A stretch of 28,849 bases of DNA from Silene noctiflora (GCA_009801015.1 VHZZ01000002.1:271504-300352), one strand, 5' to 3'; positions 10,366 through 19,850 are shown, counted from the stretch's first letter. The notes: generated by a model from the letters alone, not told the origin. Numbers and translations are program-made.

Positions 10366-10457
10366 TCCTTCGATCTAATTATTTGTTTACTTATTTTGTT
10401 CTTTACAAAAAGTATTTCTATCGAAGAAAAACAATGATTAAAATGAAAAGAGTAGTA
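10366..10457. mobile_element. degraded Stowaway-like MITE
   Basis: TTCCTTCGATCTAATTATTTG at the left and CAATGATTAAAATGAAAAG at the right form a weak inverted pair like Stowaway ends. The target TA is not clearly preserved. Confidence 0.35.
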
Positions 10458-10639
10458 CGAAAGAAAATCCTAGTCAAAGAATGAATTTAAATATTGTTAA
10501 CATTTTTTTTTTCGGTGGGTAAATTTTATATACATAGAGTATTGATTGATTGTATACAAACTATTTATGCATATTTTCAATATGACCACCTAACATTTAT
10601 TCTTATTATATTATATAATCCGTGTATAAAAATAAATCA

Positions 10640-10815
10640 TAGCACCAAATAACTATAAATTTTATGACTCCTAATGTAATAGTCGTGTCTTAAAGGGTGA
10701 TTGTAAAGTTGCTTCATGTTAGTCCATACAAAAATACCATGTTGCTTACCCTTAAGTCTCGAACTCTCGATGGCATAGGTAAATCAAATCGCAATTTATC
10801 GGACCTAAATATATA
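10640..10815 (+). repeat. degenerate array unit A
   Basis: AATAACTATAAATTTTATGACTCCTAATGT followed by TTGCTTCATG, CTTACCCTTAAGTCTCG and CGATGGCATAGG recurs in diverged form at 12470-12600, 14284-14790 and 15790-16200. This is the leftmost recognisable unit of a tandem array; the following part is replaced by a LINE insertion. Confidence 0.5.
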
Positions 10816-11175
10816 ATACATTGTCACATTCAAAAGATGAGTGTGGCGGAAATGCGTATGTTGAGGTGGATGTGCAGCCACACAGGAAAAGATCGATAAG
10901 GAACGAGATGGTTAGGGAAAAGGTGAAAGTGTTAGATCGCAGATGGGGCTGGACCGCACCCGTCGAAGAGGAGAGAGTGTCCACTTTAAAAGCTCAAGGA
11001 GGTTCTATCCCAAAACCAATTGGCAATGGGTGGAGTAGCCCCTTGGCTTATAAGTTATATCACTCTTCACTATTTCTCCGATGTGGGAGACCTACATGTG
11101 ATTCTTTACACGCCCTCTCACATGTAAGGTCTCCTTTTTCGATCGATCGACAGGAAAGGCATTCGTTTTCGATCC

Positions 11176-11275
11176 TGTTTCGTCGGGCAGGAACGTCGTC
11201 GCTTTTCAGACCCGCTAAATAGTGGCCTAGTTTTTCATCGGACGGGAACGTCGTCATTTTTCGGACCCGTCTTCG
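11176..11275. repeat. two-copy direct repeat inside the LTR insertion
   Basis: GTCGGGCAGGAACGTCGTCG...CAGACCCG and ATCGGACGGGAACGTCGTCA...CGGACCCG are about 54 bases apart and roughly 80% alike. They lie just inside the primer-binding-site-like motif. Confidence 0.6.
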
Positions 11276-11300
11276 TTTCCCAACCTATGACTAAACCTTG

Positions 11301-11313
11301 GACTCTGGTACCA
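11301..11313 (-). promoter_or_regulatory. primer-binding-site-like motif
   Basis: The minus strand reads TGGTACCAGAGTC directly after CTAACA. It resembles the plant retrotransposon site complementary to initiator methionine tRNA (TGGTATCAGAGC), with a mismatch at T/C and a shifted end. Confidence 0.5.
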
Positions 11314-12205
11314 TGTTAGAATTCGAGAAGGGAAGAATTCATAAAGCGATCGTTGTATTATTGATCGTTCGTGCTTCTAACTATTACGACTGCAGTGTGT
11401 ATATATATATAAATAGTACTACCGAAGATCACATAATATCGCTAACCAAATATATCTTATTCTAGAAAATCACAATATTATTCTCTACGATATATCACAA
11501 TATCGTATTTCCTAATTATGAATATGTCGATATCACATATCCCGATATCTCGTAACAAAAAGTGGCGCCATAGAGGACAAGATTGTGGAAAATCTACTAA
11601 GACGGTTTGGCCATGTGAGACGGAGACCTATGGACGCACCAGTTAGGAGGTTGGAGACTTGGGAAACAGAAAAGCTTGCTATGGGTAGAAAGAGACCAAA
11701 ACAGATATGGCTGAGAGTTATAGAGCACGATATGAGATTTTTTCGGGCTTGACGAGGGGATGGTGTCGGAGAGGGCACAATGGAGGGAAATTATACATGT
11801 GGATTTTTAGTTTTTGGTGTTATTTGAAATATTTAATGTTTTTTTTTAAAAAAAAAAATTATTTGCTCTTTCGGATTTAGTGCAAGTTTTTACCAACAAC
11901 TTTTTTTTTATATTAATACTTATTTCACTTTTAAGGTATTCCGAGCCCTTAAGTTTTACTTCGGTTTTCAAAATCGTTTTGATCTGTATTCTCGATTTAA
12001 ATTCTAAATTTTATAAAAGAAATCCGAACTTATATTTTAAAACCTATAAGGCTACCTTAGCTTTTGTATTATGTTTCACTCCCCTTTTACTTTTCACTTT
12101 TCCTTTTCTATATTTTCGCATTTTGAGCTGTGCGATCACTATGAACGGTTCTAAAAGATGATTCATGTCAGCCGACCCCAAACCATTTTGGGATTAAGGC
12201 TCTGA

Positions 12206-12233
12206 TGTTGTTGCTGGTGGTGGTGGTGGTGTT
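12206..12233. repeat. TTG/GGT microsatellite at LINE tail
   Basis: GTTGTTGCTGGTGGTGGTGG is the simple-repeat tail of the LINE remnant, partly converted from TTG to GGT units. Confidence 0.7.
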
Positions 12234-12439
12234 ATATTATCGGTTAACAAATAGATACATCAGATGATTATTATATGCTGCGATTAAATAAAAATACAAT
12301 GGAAAAGGAACTAAAAAACTCTCAACAATTAAATAAGTTATTGAACGAAGGATATCCTATGCGTACAAGTTTGTGTTTTAACTAACGGTTTTGATGGAAT
12401 TAACCAGGATAAATAATATATTGTTCATAAGATAATAAC

Positions 12440-12989
12440 AAATTATTTTTTTTCGTACACATAAATAAATCATATCATTAAATAACTCTAATTTAGTTAT
12501 TAATCATGTCGTTAAATTAGTATCATCCTGAAGTTAATACATGTGACGCCACATAAAATTCTCGTGCTTACCCGTAAATCTCGACAAAGTAAGCAATTCA
12601 AGTCACATTTTACACTTGAATAAACGATTCATAACACGTTGGTCATATATTATTTTGCATTATAGTCGACAATACTTTACATAAGCGAAAAAGATATGTC
12701 ACACTTTGATTTTTACTACGTAGACTACGGCGGAAAAGACGCAAAAAAAAAACAACCCTAAAAACTTGATATACTATTGGACAAATTAGAAATGATATCA
12801 AATGCATGCAAATTTGAATTTTGCACAATTTCGGTAAAGTGAATCCAGATAAATTACTCATGAGATTGTAACAAATTATTAATAATCCATATACGGTAAT
12901 AAATTATGTTAGTAAATAACGCTAAATACTTGACTCCCTATTAAATATTTAAAGATACAATCGGGTGGATCGGGTTTTGTCAGGTTTCG
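12440..12989 (+). repeat. array unit B
   Basis: Landmarks in order are AAATAACTCTAATTTAG, CACATAAAATTCTCGTGCTTACC, GTCACATTTTACACTTG, ACGATTCATAAC, GACTACGGCGGAAAAGACGC, CCCTAAAAACTTGATA and GTGAATCCAGATAAATTACTCATGAG, then AATAACGCTAAATAC and TCGGGTGGATCGGGTTTTG. The same order recurs in the units to the right. No open frame is conserved, so this is non-coding repeat DNA. Its right side is cut by the LTR at 12990. Confidence 0.65.
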
Positions 12990-14182
12990 TGTAATACATC
13001 GGATTTGTGACCTTAGACTACTTGGCCGAGTGGGGGTTACTCATCGGAGTAGCTAGTTGGGTTGTTATGTCAGCTTCTGTTCGTTGAGGACTCGAGCGAG
13101 TGTGACAGCACTCGGTCGAGTGAGGCATACTCAATCGAGTGTCCTGCACTCGGTCGAGTGTGTCTTACTCGGTCGAGTGTCTCATACTCGACCGAGTGTC
13201 CGGTTCGTTACGGGTTTTTACGCGGTTTGATATAAAGTAGAACGTGAGGCAGCGTCTTATGTCTTTTCATTTTAAAACATTCTCAAAATCCGTTTTCACA
13301 TACAAAGCAACGTAGACTGCTCACTTCTATTTTCTATCGATCCGGAGGCGTTAGTTCACCTTTTATTAGGGTTTTTCACACCTTTGTCCTTGTAATCGAT
13401 TGGGTAAGTCCTTGATCTAGTTTTTATAGTTTTTTTTCATACGTTGGTGAAACCCTAATTTGGGTATTTGGGTGTTTTGAGAGTTGATTGCCTTTATTCG
13501 TTGTGTTGATTCGTTAATTATGTTATAGGAGGAGACTTCGTAGAGGAAGCCTTTTGATTCTTTGTTGTGCATACAGTAATTTGCTTATCGGGTAGGGTTT
13601 CCCTACTCAGTTGGCTGTGGAATAGTATATGTATTGATGTGACGAAATTTGTTACTGTTTTATGATATTCATGGTATGATTGCTATATGGATCTGATTGT
13701 GGAGTTTGGAGATTGTGTTGTGAGCCATTGCGAGAGATAGTCTCACCCTCGTGTTTGCCTCTTGCGTTCTCTCGGTGCAAGGGGGATGTGCACATTAATG
13801 GACTGGGTTCGCTCTTGTCTGAGCGGGGATTTTGGTGGTAAAGCTGCGGTCCCCACTAGCGGTGTGGATTACCTGTTGCGAAGGGTAATCTGGCAGGGTT
13901 ACACACCTCGGTGTGTAATCGGTTACTGGTTACTATGGAGTTTGGAGGAGGAGGTTCCGTTTACATTGGATGTTCTTTATATGTTATGCTATGTATATTA
14001 TTGTACGTTTGACTGACCCCGTTTCTGTTTTAAAAAATGTGGTGATCCATTCGGGATGGTGAACAGTTGGCTTAGCAGGTGATGATGATCACTGTTGTAG
14101 ATGTTGCCGCGAGACTGGGCAGGGACAGAGTCATCGCCAGTAGTAGTCGTTTAGCTTCCGCATACTTTAGATACTTTTAGTT
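12990..14182 (+). mobile_element. old LTR, relative of the solo LTR at 27091
   Basis: It starts TGTAATACATCGG, like the other LTR's TGTAATACTACG. Then, in the same order as that LTR read on its minus strand, come an ACTCGGTCGAGT array, a TATA-like GATATAAAG, GGTAAGTCCT, CCCTAATTTGGG, GGGTTTCCCTACTCAG, GGGATGTGCACATTAA, GCTGCGGTCCCC, ACACCTCGGTGTGTA, CTGACCCC and TGGTGATCCATTCGGGATGG. The 3' end is blurred by a local duplication and no terminal CA or duplication is found. The open frame at 13762-14016 is not a real gene. The U3-R order puts transcription on the plus strand. Confidence 0.7.
13090..13197. repeat. palindromic ACTCGGTCGAGT array in U3
   Basis: Six 12-base palindromes (ACTCGAGCGAGT, ACTCGGTCGAGT, ACTCAATCGAGT and so on) occur, mostly every 19 bases, upstream of the TATA-like site of the LTR. 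The spacers vary more than the palindromes. Confidence 0.85.
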
Positions 14183-14219
14183 CACTGGGCAGAGACAGAG
14201 TCATCGCCAGCAGTAGTCG
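14115..14219. repeat. 70-bp spaced duplication at LTR 3' side
   Basis: CTGGGCAGGGACAGAGTCAT at 14115 and CTGGGCAGAGACAGAGTCAT at 14185 each extend about 35 bases (…CGCCAGTAGTAGTCG). The repeat obscures the 3' border of the old LTR. Confidence 0.8.
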
Positions 14220-14283
14220 ATTCAAATTTGCCAGTTTTACTCTTAGTTCACCGGTAAAGTCTTCAGCGTACTTGATTATATCA

Positions 14284-14813
14284 CAAAATAACGCTAAATA
14301 CGTGACTCCTAATTAAAGCTGCTAATCGGGTATGTCCGGGTTTGTCAAGATGGGTCCCATCGAGTTCGAGTCAGATTAGGTCAAGACTACATTCTGTCAA
14401 ATTTCGGCCTCATATGGATCAACTTTTAAGTTAATTTCAATTTATCTTTTTGGCTGGTCAGTTTTAGTTTCGGGGGCGAATTGAAACAAATATCAAGTTA
14501 AATCCAGTTACAAGGTATCTCGAGTTGTCGAGTTCGGTTTCGTGTCTATCCTAATCGAGTTTTCTCGGGTTATGGATCATTGTCGGATTTGGTCGAGTCG
14601 ATTTCGGTCTATATCATTTTGGGTTCTGCCAACTCGGATTTGCTCGGGATGAAGTCGGATTTTTGTGGTCGAGTCAAATTTGTCATTTTTACTCTTAGTT
14701 CACTAGTAAAGTCGTTACCGTGGTTATGAAGTTGCATTATGTAAATCCACATAAAAATCTCGTGATTACCCCTATGCAATTCATGTCACACTTTACACAT
14801 AGTAGAGGATTCA
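14284..14813 (+). repeat. array unit C, left part
   Basis: AAATAACGCTAAATACGTGACTCC and AATCGGGTATGTCCGGGTTTG repeat what stands at 12915-12980, on the other side of the old LTR. Further on, TTTTACTCTTAGTTCACTAG (14687) repeats 14232 at a distance of about 455 bases. GTAAATCCACATAAAAATCTCGTG and GTCACACTTTACACATAG match units B, E and F. The middle (14320-14680) is rich in TCGAGT/TCGGATT words without a clear structure. A Helitron interrupts the unit at 14814. Confidence 0.5.
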
Positions 14814-15290
14814 TCCCCTACCTACTAAAAGAATAGGTGATCTCTCAATTTTTCCCTCCAAAAATCATCTTCCTAAATAAGGAAGCTAAGTACAATTAAA
14901 TGTATTCATTAAATAAGGAAACTAATAATTATATTTTATTTCATTAAATTATTATCTTTTCATTCAAATTAAATTAAATTATATTATTTTCACTAAAATC
15001 AAAACTATAATATCTTAATTAAAATATAAATAAAATTTATACAAAACTGTAAATCGGCTATTATTAACTGAAATCATTAGTTTTGTGGTATAAAAAAAAT
15101 TTATAATATATTTCAGCACATCACTCAATTCTCTCGAGTAATTATCAGTTACAACTTTTTTTTTTCTCAAAGCAAAATACTATGATGAGAAATATGAACA
15201 ATTAATAAGATACTGCTATTATATAAGTAATTTATTAAATATAAAAGAAACTCTAAATACCGTGCATTTATTGCACGGGGTCTAAACTAG
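14814..15290 (+). mobile_element. non-autonomous Helitron
   Basis: It starts A|TCCCCTACCTACTAAAAGAATAGG and ends with the hairpin CCGTGCATTTATTGCACGG followed by TCTAAACTAG|T. It is inserted between A and T without a duplication. The length is 477 bp, non-coding and AT-rich. It interrupts array unit C. Confidence 0.85.
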
Positions 15291-15308
15291 TAATCAATTA
15301 ATATGTTA

Positions 15309-15656
15309 CTAGTATAGATCCCGTGCAAATGCACGGTATTTTAGAAACAAATATTAGAGAATTTGATAATTAAACTAATGCAGTTTATCGCCATTTTGAA
15401 AAGAGTAGAAAATTTGTATATATAATTTCAAGGAAATATTTTTTTAGCCTTATTTATGTAAAAGTTAAACAATGATAGATGTTAAACCATGATTTACGTT
15501 ATAAAATTAATTAGGAGATAAATATTGTTCAATAGTAAATATAGATAGTGAAGACTAATTAATTAGGAAATAAATATTATGAAGTAAAATATCACTTAGG
15601 CGGGAAATTTAAGCGGGAGAATATAGAGATGTGTTAATGTTTTAGTATATAGGGGA
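15309..15656 (-). mobile_element. non-autonomous Helitron, opposite orientation
   Basis: On the minus strand it starts TCCCCTATATACTAAAAC at 15656 and ends with the hairpin CCGTGCATTTGCACGG and CTAG at 15309-15312. The length is 348 bp. It is close to the copy at 3902-4218. Only 18 bases separate its 3' end from the 3' end of the previous Helitron, so the two lie tail to tail. Confidence 0.85.
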
Positions 15657-16114
15657 TTGAACAAATCACAAAACATATCCAATGTATGTGAATTTTATTT
15701 TTCACAATTCGATTTATTGAATCCAGATAAATTACATACCATTATGAAATTCTAACAAATTATTTCACTCATAAACGGTAAAGAATTAATTATATGAAAA
15801 AATAACTCTAAACTTTCATAACCCCTAATGTACTCATAATGTTATTTATTTATTTATTTATTTTAATTTTTTTTTTGTATCGTATTGTATTGTAGTTGAC
15901 ACTACATGATTTAAGAGAAAAAGATATGTTAGGTTGTTAATCCGTTACACGTTACTAAGTAGACTATAGCGGAAAAAACGCAAAATACAAACCCAAAAAA
16001 TTAATATGTTATGGGCAAATAACAAATGATATCCACCTCTAGAATAGTAATTCCTACATAACATTCAGGAGATTGTAACAAATTATTTCATCCACGTAGA
16101 GTAATAAATCGTAC
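15657..16114 (+). repeat. array units C (end) and D
   Basis: GAATCCAGATAAATTACATACC and TTCTAACAAATTATTTCACTC continue the unit broken by the two Helitrons. Then AATAACTCTAAAC, CATAACCCCTAATGT, ACATGATTTAAGAGAAAAAGATATG, GACTATAGCGGAAAAAACGC and GGAGATTGTAACAAATTATTTC form another diverged unit. An (ATTT)n run followed by T-runs lies at 15843-15875. Confidence 0.55.
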
Positions 16115-16618
16115 TAATAAAGGGGTCTTTAGCATGGTAAAGAAGTTAAATCTCGTGAATCCACGTAAATATATCGTGCATATTCCTAAATCTCGATGGA
16201 TTAAGAAATTCGTGTCACACTTTACACTTGGTAGACGATTCATAACCAATAGGTCTTATATTACTTTTTGTATTATATTAATTTGACAATACATGATTTA
16301 AGAGAAAACGATAAGTTAGACTACGACAGAAAGGACGCGAAAGCACAAACCTAAAAACTCAATACGTTACTAGATAAGTACGAGTAAAAAAATACGGAGT
16401 ATATAAAATTCCCCCAAGTATGAATTTACACAAAGTTAGTATAGTGAATTTAGAGAAATTTAAATATACTTATCAGAATGTAACTAATTGTTTTATTATG
16501 TATATTTTCTCTGTTTTGTTCATTTATTTACGCATTTATTATTCTTTATTATAAAAGTACTTTAATCAAAGGTTGATAAATGATTAAGATGCTGAGCCTA
16601 TAATAATAAATCACATCA
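16115..16618 (+). repeat. 504-bp tandem unit E
   Basis: It starts TAATAAAGGGGTCTTTAGC and runs through CTCGTGAATCCACGTAAATA, GTCACACTTTACACTTGG, ATGATTTAAGAGAAAACG and AATTCCCCCAAGTATG to ATAATAAATCACATCAG. It is directly followed by a second copy at a period of 504 bases with only scattered differences. The last 110 bases look like a Stowaway MITE (TTCTCTGTTTTGTTCATTTA ... ACAAATGATTAAGATGC type ends). Both units carry it, so that MITE was present before the duplication. Confidence 0.85.
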
Positions 16619-17122
16619 GTAATAAAGGGGTCTTTAGCATGGTAAAGAAGTTAATTCTCGTGAATCCACGTAAATATATCGTGCATATTCCTAAATCTCG
16701 ATGGATTAAGAAATTCGTGTCACACTTTACACTTGGTAGACGATTCATAACCAGTGGGTCTTATATTACTTTTTGTATTACATTAATTTGACAATACATG
16801 ATTTAAGAGAAAAAGATAAGTTAGACTACGGCGGAAAAGACGCGAAAGCACAATCCTAAAAACTTAATACGTTACTAGATATATACGAGTAAAAAAATAC
16901 TGAGTATATAAAATTCCCCCAAGTATGAATTTACACAAAGTTAGTATAGTGAATCTAGAGAATTTTAAATGTACTCATCAGATCGTAACAAATTGTTATA
17001 TTTCATATACTTCCTCTGTTTTGTTCATTTACCTACACATTTATTATTCTTCATAAAAGTATTTTAATTAAAGGTTGACAAATGATTAAGATGCAGAGAG
17101 TATAATAATAAATCACATCAGT
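16619..17122 (+). repeat. 504-bp tandem unit F
   Basis: A near-identical copy of unit E, starting TAATAAAGGGGTCTTTAGC and ending ATAATAAATCACATCAG. The differences are mostly single bases plus small deletions in the Stowaway-like tail, where unit F is a few bases shorter. It is the right end of the array. Confidence 0.85.
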
Positions 17123-17714
17123 AAATGATTAGAAAGTCGCTCGTAAGTCGTAATCCCTTAATTTCATTTTGATTTTTCTTAAAAAAACATATTCGTTTAT
17201 TATTAAAACATGTCAAATAACATCGTTTATACTTGAATCCACTATACTTTTATCCAGACCGCCTTATTTTTAATCCATTTTAAATTTAAGATAAATACGT
17301 CGTAAAAAAAAGTCGTCAAGTAGCCAATCCAACCCCGCCATTTACCCTAGGTAAACGGTACATAACTTCATTACAAGCAATGTAACCCCACCCAACTACC
17401 CAAGTGGGTTGATAAAAATAACATTTTCACCTAATAATTCCAAGTAATAAGTCAATGAAATGAACCGTTGTACTCTAGTAACACACACAAAAGACTTTTA
17501 CTACTAATAATTTACTTTATTTTTTGATAATAGTACTAATGATTTTCACCTTTTTAGGTACTCTTAATAAGTAAACAACTAAAAGTAAAACTATGAGTGT
17601 CCTAAATATTCCTCAATTTTTAAATTAAATAAACAAATAAAAAACCGTAGATTTTACCTATGACACCGGTTATTGTTTATGATCGTCTTATCATAAAACG
17701 ACTCTTACACCCAA
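17123..17714. other. intergenic DNA right of the array, nothing assigned
   Basis: No gene or repeat was recognised. GATCGTCTTATCATAAAACG near 17682 resembles the AAGACGG words dispersed elsewhere. Confidence 0.4.
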
Positions 17715-18447
17715 TCCCCTTTACTATTAAGAGAATAAAAACTCTCTTTGTTTTCCCTCCAAAAGGCATCTAACTAATTAAGGTAACAACTATAATTTTC
17801 TTTTATATTCTTATAATTAAAGTCTAATTTTTTAAAAATTCATAATTATGGTTTTACCATTAAATTAAAATAAAATTGGTATTAAATTATAAGTTGCAAT
17901 TTTTTTTAATAATAAACTAGTTATCAGTATAAATAATAAATTGACACACATTTACTATTAACTTCATGACAAACAAAAAAAAAAACAAATTCATTAAAAA
18001 ACATCGCAACTTAATTTTATTCTCTTTGATTAATTTTTTCATTTCATTTTTTTCCTTTTATATAAAAATACAATGAAGTGAAATATTAAATATTAATGAG
18101 GCGCAAATTTAATAAGTATTCCCTCCATTCAACTTCACGCTACCACTATCTATTTTGCACACTATTGACAAGCGAGTATTCAAATTCAATTTTCTCTCAA
18201 TACGTAAATGAAATTATATTCATGTGAGATCTTGTTTGATTCGTCTTTACGAGTATATATAATAAATATCTAACTTTTATAATTTTTGCAAATACGTAAC
18301 TAACAATATTTACCGCGTAAAATACGCGTTGACAAACGTGAAAAAAGAAAGTGGTAGTGTGGAGTTGAATGAAGGGAGTATAAATAATACACTAAAAGAA
18401 ATAAAAACTCTATATACCGCGCATGCATTGCGCGAGTTCTATACTAG
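17715..18447 (+). mobile_element. non-autonomous Helitron with nested MITE
   Basis: It starts A|TCCCCTTTACTATTAAGAG and ends with the hairpin CGCGCATGCATTGCGCG followed by TTCTATACTAG|T. It is inserted between A and T. Without the nested Stowaway MITE and one TA copy it is about 470 bp. It lies just upstream of the WRKY promoter. Confidence 0.85.
18119..18378. mobile_element. Stowaway MITE inside the Helitron
   Basis: The left end TTCCCTCCATTCAACTTCAC and the right end GGAGTTGAATGAAGGGAG are inverted for about 30 bases, including CTACCACT / AGTGGTAG. They are flanked by TA at 18117-18118 and 18379-18380. The length is 260 bp. It splits the Helitron word ATTTAATAAG...TAAATAATAC, so it is the younger insertion. 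Confidence 0.85.
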
Positions 18448-18507
18448 TTAAAATAAAGCTGGAAATAAAAATTGGTTGTGATAGGTCTCATGTCAAGGGT
18501 AAAAACG

Positions 18508-18513
18508 AGTCAA
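18508..18513 (-). promoter_or_regulatory. W-box
   Basis: The minus strand reads TTGACT, the core site bound by WRKY proteins, about 230 bases upstream of the TATA-like site of the WRKY gene. WRKY genes often carry such sites for auto- or cross-regulation. A single short match is weak evidence. Confidence 0.4.
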
Positions 18514-18735
18514 ATAATATCTCATATACGATTATACGATGAGATAAGAACTTATTATTCCCTCGGCATTCTACATTTTGTCAAATTCACCTGTTTGATC
18601 GTTTTATTGTTTAAGACGGATATGGCCGATAAGAATTTGTAAAAATAAAAAGGGTCTAAATTTGGGACCCATCTGTAACCTGAGTTAACAGTTTCATTTA
18701 CAACTTTTGTTCTCAACATCTTTCACTTGAATGCT

Positions 18736-18780
18736 TATTTAAATCCCAACTTACCCTCTTTCCCTCTTCATCTCTCTCTA
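18736..18780 (+). promoter_or_regulatory. core promoter of the WRKY gene
   Basis: TATTTAAAT at 18736-18744 is a TATA-like box. A CT-rich tract (ACCCTCTTTCCCTCTTCATC, 18752-18780) follows at the usual distance for a plant pyrimidine patch and transcription start. The start site is inferred to lie near 18765-18780. Confidence 0.55.
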
Positions 18781-18878
18781 CAAATTGTTTGCTCATTATT
18801 TTATTTTATTTTTCCCATTTTTTTCTCAATAAATAAAGTAAAAAATAAATAAATGTATAAATAAATAAATAAATAAAG

Positions 18879-18947
18879 ATGAAGCAGTGTGAAGTGTATG
18901 TAAGTTCAAGTCATCACATTCACACTTTCATGTCTTTTCATGGTTGA
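18879..18947 (+). CDS. upstream ORF of 22 codons in the WRKY leader
   Basis: An ATG about 110 bases after the inferred transcription start opens 22 codons (MKQCEVYVSS... ending FHG) before TGA. A three-codon ORF precedes it at 18853. If the leader intron begins at 18973 or later, the uORF would stay in the mRNA and could lower translation of the main frame. If splicing uses GTAAGT at 18900, the uORF is cut. There is no conservation evidence, so the coding status is speculative. Confidence 0.25.
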   Translation: MKQCEVYVSSSHHIHTFMSFHG

Positions 18948-19039
18948 AGAATCTAGGGTTTGAATTTAGTAAAGGTCTGTCATTTTCCTTGTTTTTTATT
19001 TTTTTTTATTTTCAGTTCTGTTTTTTTAATTTTGTTGTT

Positions 19040-19120
19040 GTTTCGGGTCATTCGGAAACGGTCTCTTTGTGTTATGAACCCGCAATTTGTGGGAGCCATT
19101 AAGGCACTAGGGTAATGTTG
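19040..19120 (+). mobile_element. retroposon 3' tail remnant, internally deleted
   Basis: CGGGTCATTCGGAAACGGTC, GAACCCGCAATTTGTGGGAG and GGCACTAGGGTAATGTTGG are the words of the same SINE/RTE-type 3' end as at 2470-2625, with the middle part missing. It lies in the WRKY leader. Confidence 0.5.
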
Positions 19121-19257
19121 GTGTGTTTTTGTTATGACCATGATTTTTTTTAGTACTAAAATTCAATTTGTGTCACTCTCATTTTAAATTTCAAGCATGC
19201 TCATTTTGATTTTAGTTGATTTTTAGTAGGATATAAATGACATTGAATTTTTATGAA

Positions 19258-19850
19258 AGGTTGAATTTTTCTGTTATTTGGGATTTTTAGTAGTTTAATG
19301 CTAATTAAAATTTTATAAAAATGTTGATTTTTTTGTTATTTGGGAATTTTAGTAGTTTATAAATGTTAATGCTAATTGAATTTTGTTATTTGGGTATTTT
19401 ATTAGTTTATAAATGTTAATGCTAATTGATTTTTTTTTTATATAAAATGGATAAATTTTTTTGTTATTTGGGTATTTGAGTAGTAGTTTATAAATGTTAA
19501 TGCTAATTGAATTTTCATAAAAAAACTTGAATTTTTTTGTTATTTGGGAATTTTAGTAGTAGTTTATAAATGTTGTGATATTTGATTATTAATGAAAGGT
19601 TGATCTTCTTTTGTTATTTGGAAATATTAGTTGGTTACAAATGTTAATGCTAATTGATTTTTGTATAAAAAGGTTGAATTTTTTTTGAAATTTGGGAATT
19701 TTAGTAGTTTATCAATGTTGATGCTAATTGAATTTTTATATATAAAAAAAAAAAAAAGTTGTTATTTGGGAATTTTAGTAGTTTATATAAATGTTATGAC
19801 AATGTATTTTTATGAAAGGTTGAAATTTTGGTTATTTGGGTAATTGACTA
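19258..19850 (+). repeat. minisatellite of about 75 bp in the WRKY leader
   Basis: The motif TTGTTATTTGGGAATTTTAG followed by TAGTTTATAAATGTTAATGC and TAATTGAATTTT recurs about eight or nine times with small length changes. Positions of TTATTTGG are near 19273, 19335, 19385, 19462, 19539, 19613, 19762 and 19833. The T-rich and G-poor composition fits a plant intron. The open frame at 19661-19843 is a by-product of the repeat. Confidence 0.8.

Larger units (their letters stand above)
10930..11557 (-). mobile_element. LTR-type insertion inside the LINE remnant
   Basis: It begins TGTTAG and ends CGTAACA (TGTTA...TAACA) and is flanked by GAAAG (10925-10929) and AAAAG (11558-11562), one mismatch. 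Removing it joins the LINE reading frame at KVKV|APIED. On the minus strand, 11557-11314 looks like a 244-bp LTR with a TATA-like tract (TATTTATATATATATA) and terminal CTAACA. It is followed at once by TGGTACCAGAGTC, a primer-binding-site-like motif. The remainder (11300-10930) has no identical second LTR, but holds the words CCCACATCGGAG and CAATTGGTTTTGGG known from other plant LTR/TRIM elements. It could be a solo LTR or a truncated or chimeric TRIM. Confidence 0.6.
10826..12235 (+). pseudogene. LINE (RTE-type) reverse-transcriptase 3' remnant
   Basis: Two coding pieces belong to the C-terminal end of plant LINE reverse transcriptases, namely KMSVAEMRMLRWMC near 10836-10880 and, after an insertion, VAPIEDKIVE, RRFGHVRRRP and APVRRLETWE in 11563-11680. 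A single-base deletion near 10893 shifts the frame. The piece after 11557 also shows a frame loss near 11750. Downstream, GTCAGCCGACCCCAAACC and GGGATTAAGGCTCTGATG lead into a TTG/GGT-repeat tail at 12206-12233, as in plant RTE LINE 3' ends. The endonuclease and most of the polymerase are missing, so the copy is 5'-truncated and dead. It is split by the 628-bp insertion at 10930-11557. Confidence 0.75.

Noticed and set aside
10821..11222. A 133-codon plus-strand open frame
   Set aside because: It begins in the wrong frame of the LINE remnant and runs into the LTR-type insertion, so it is a chance fusion.
13762..14016. An 84-codon open frame
   Set aside because: It lies within the old LTR; the homologous part of the solo LTR at 27091 does not keep it.
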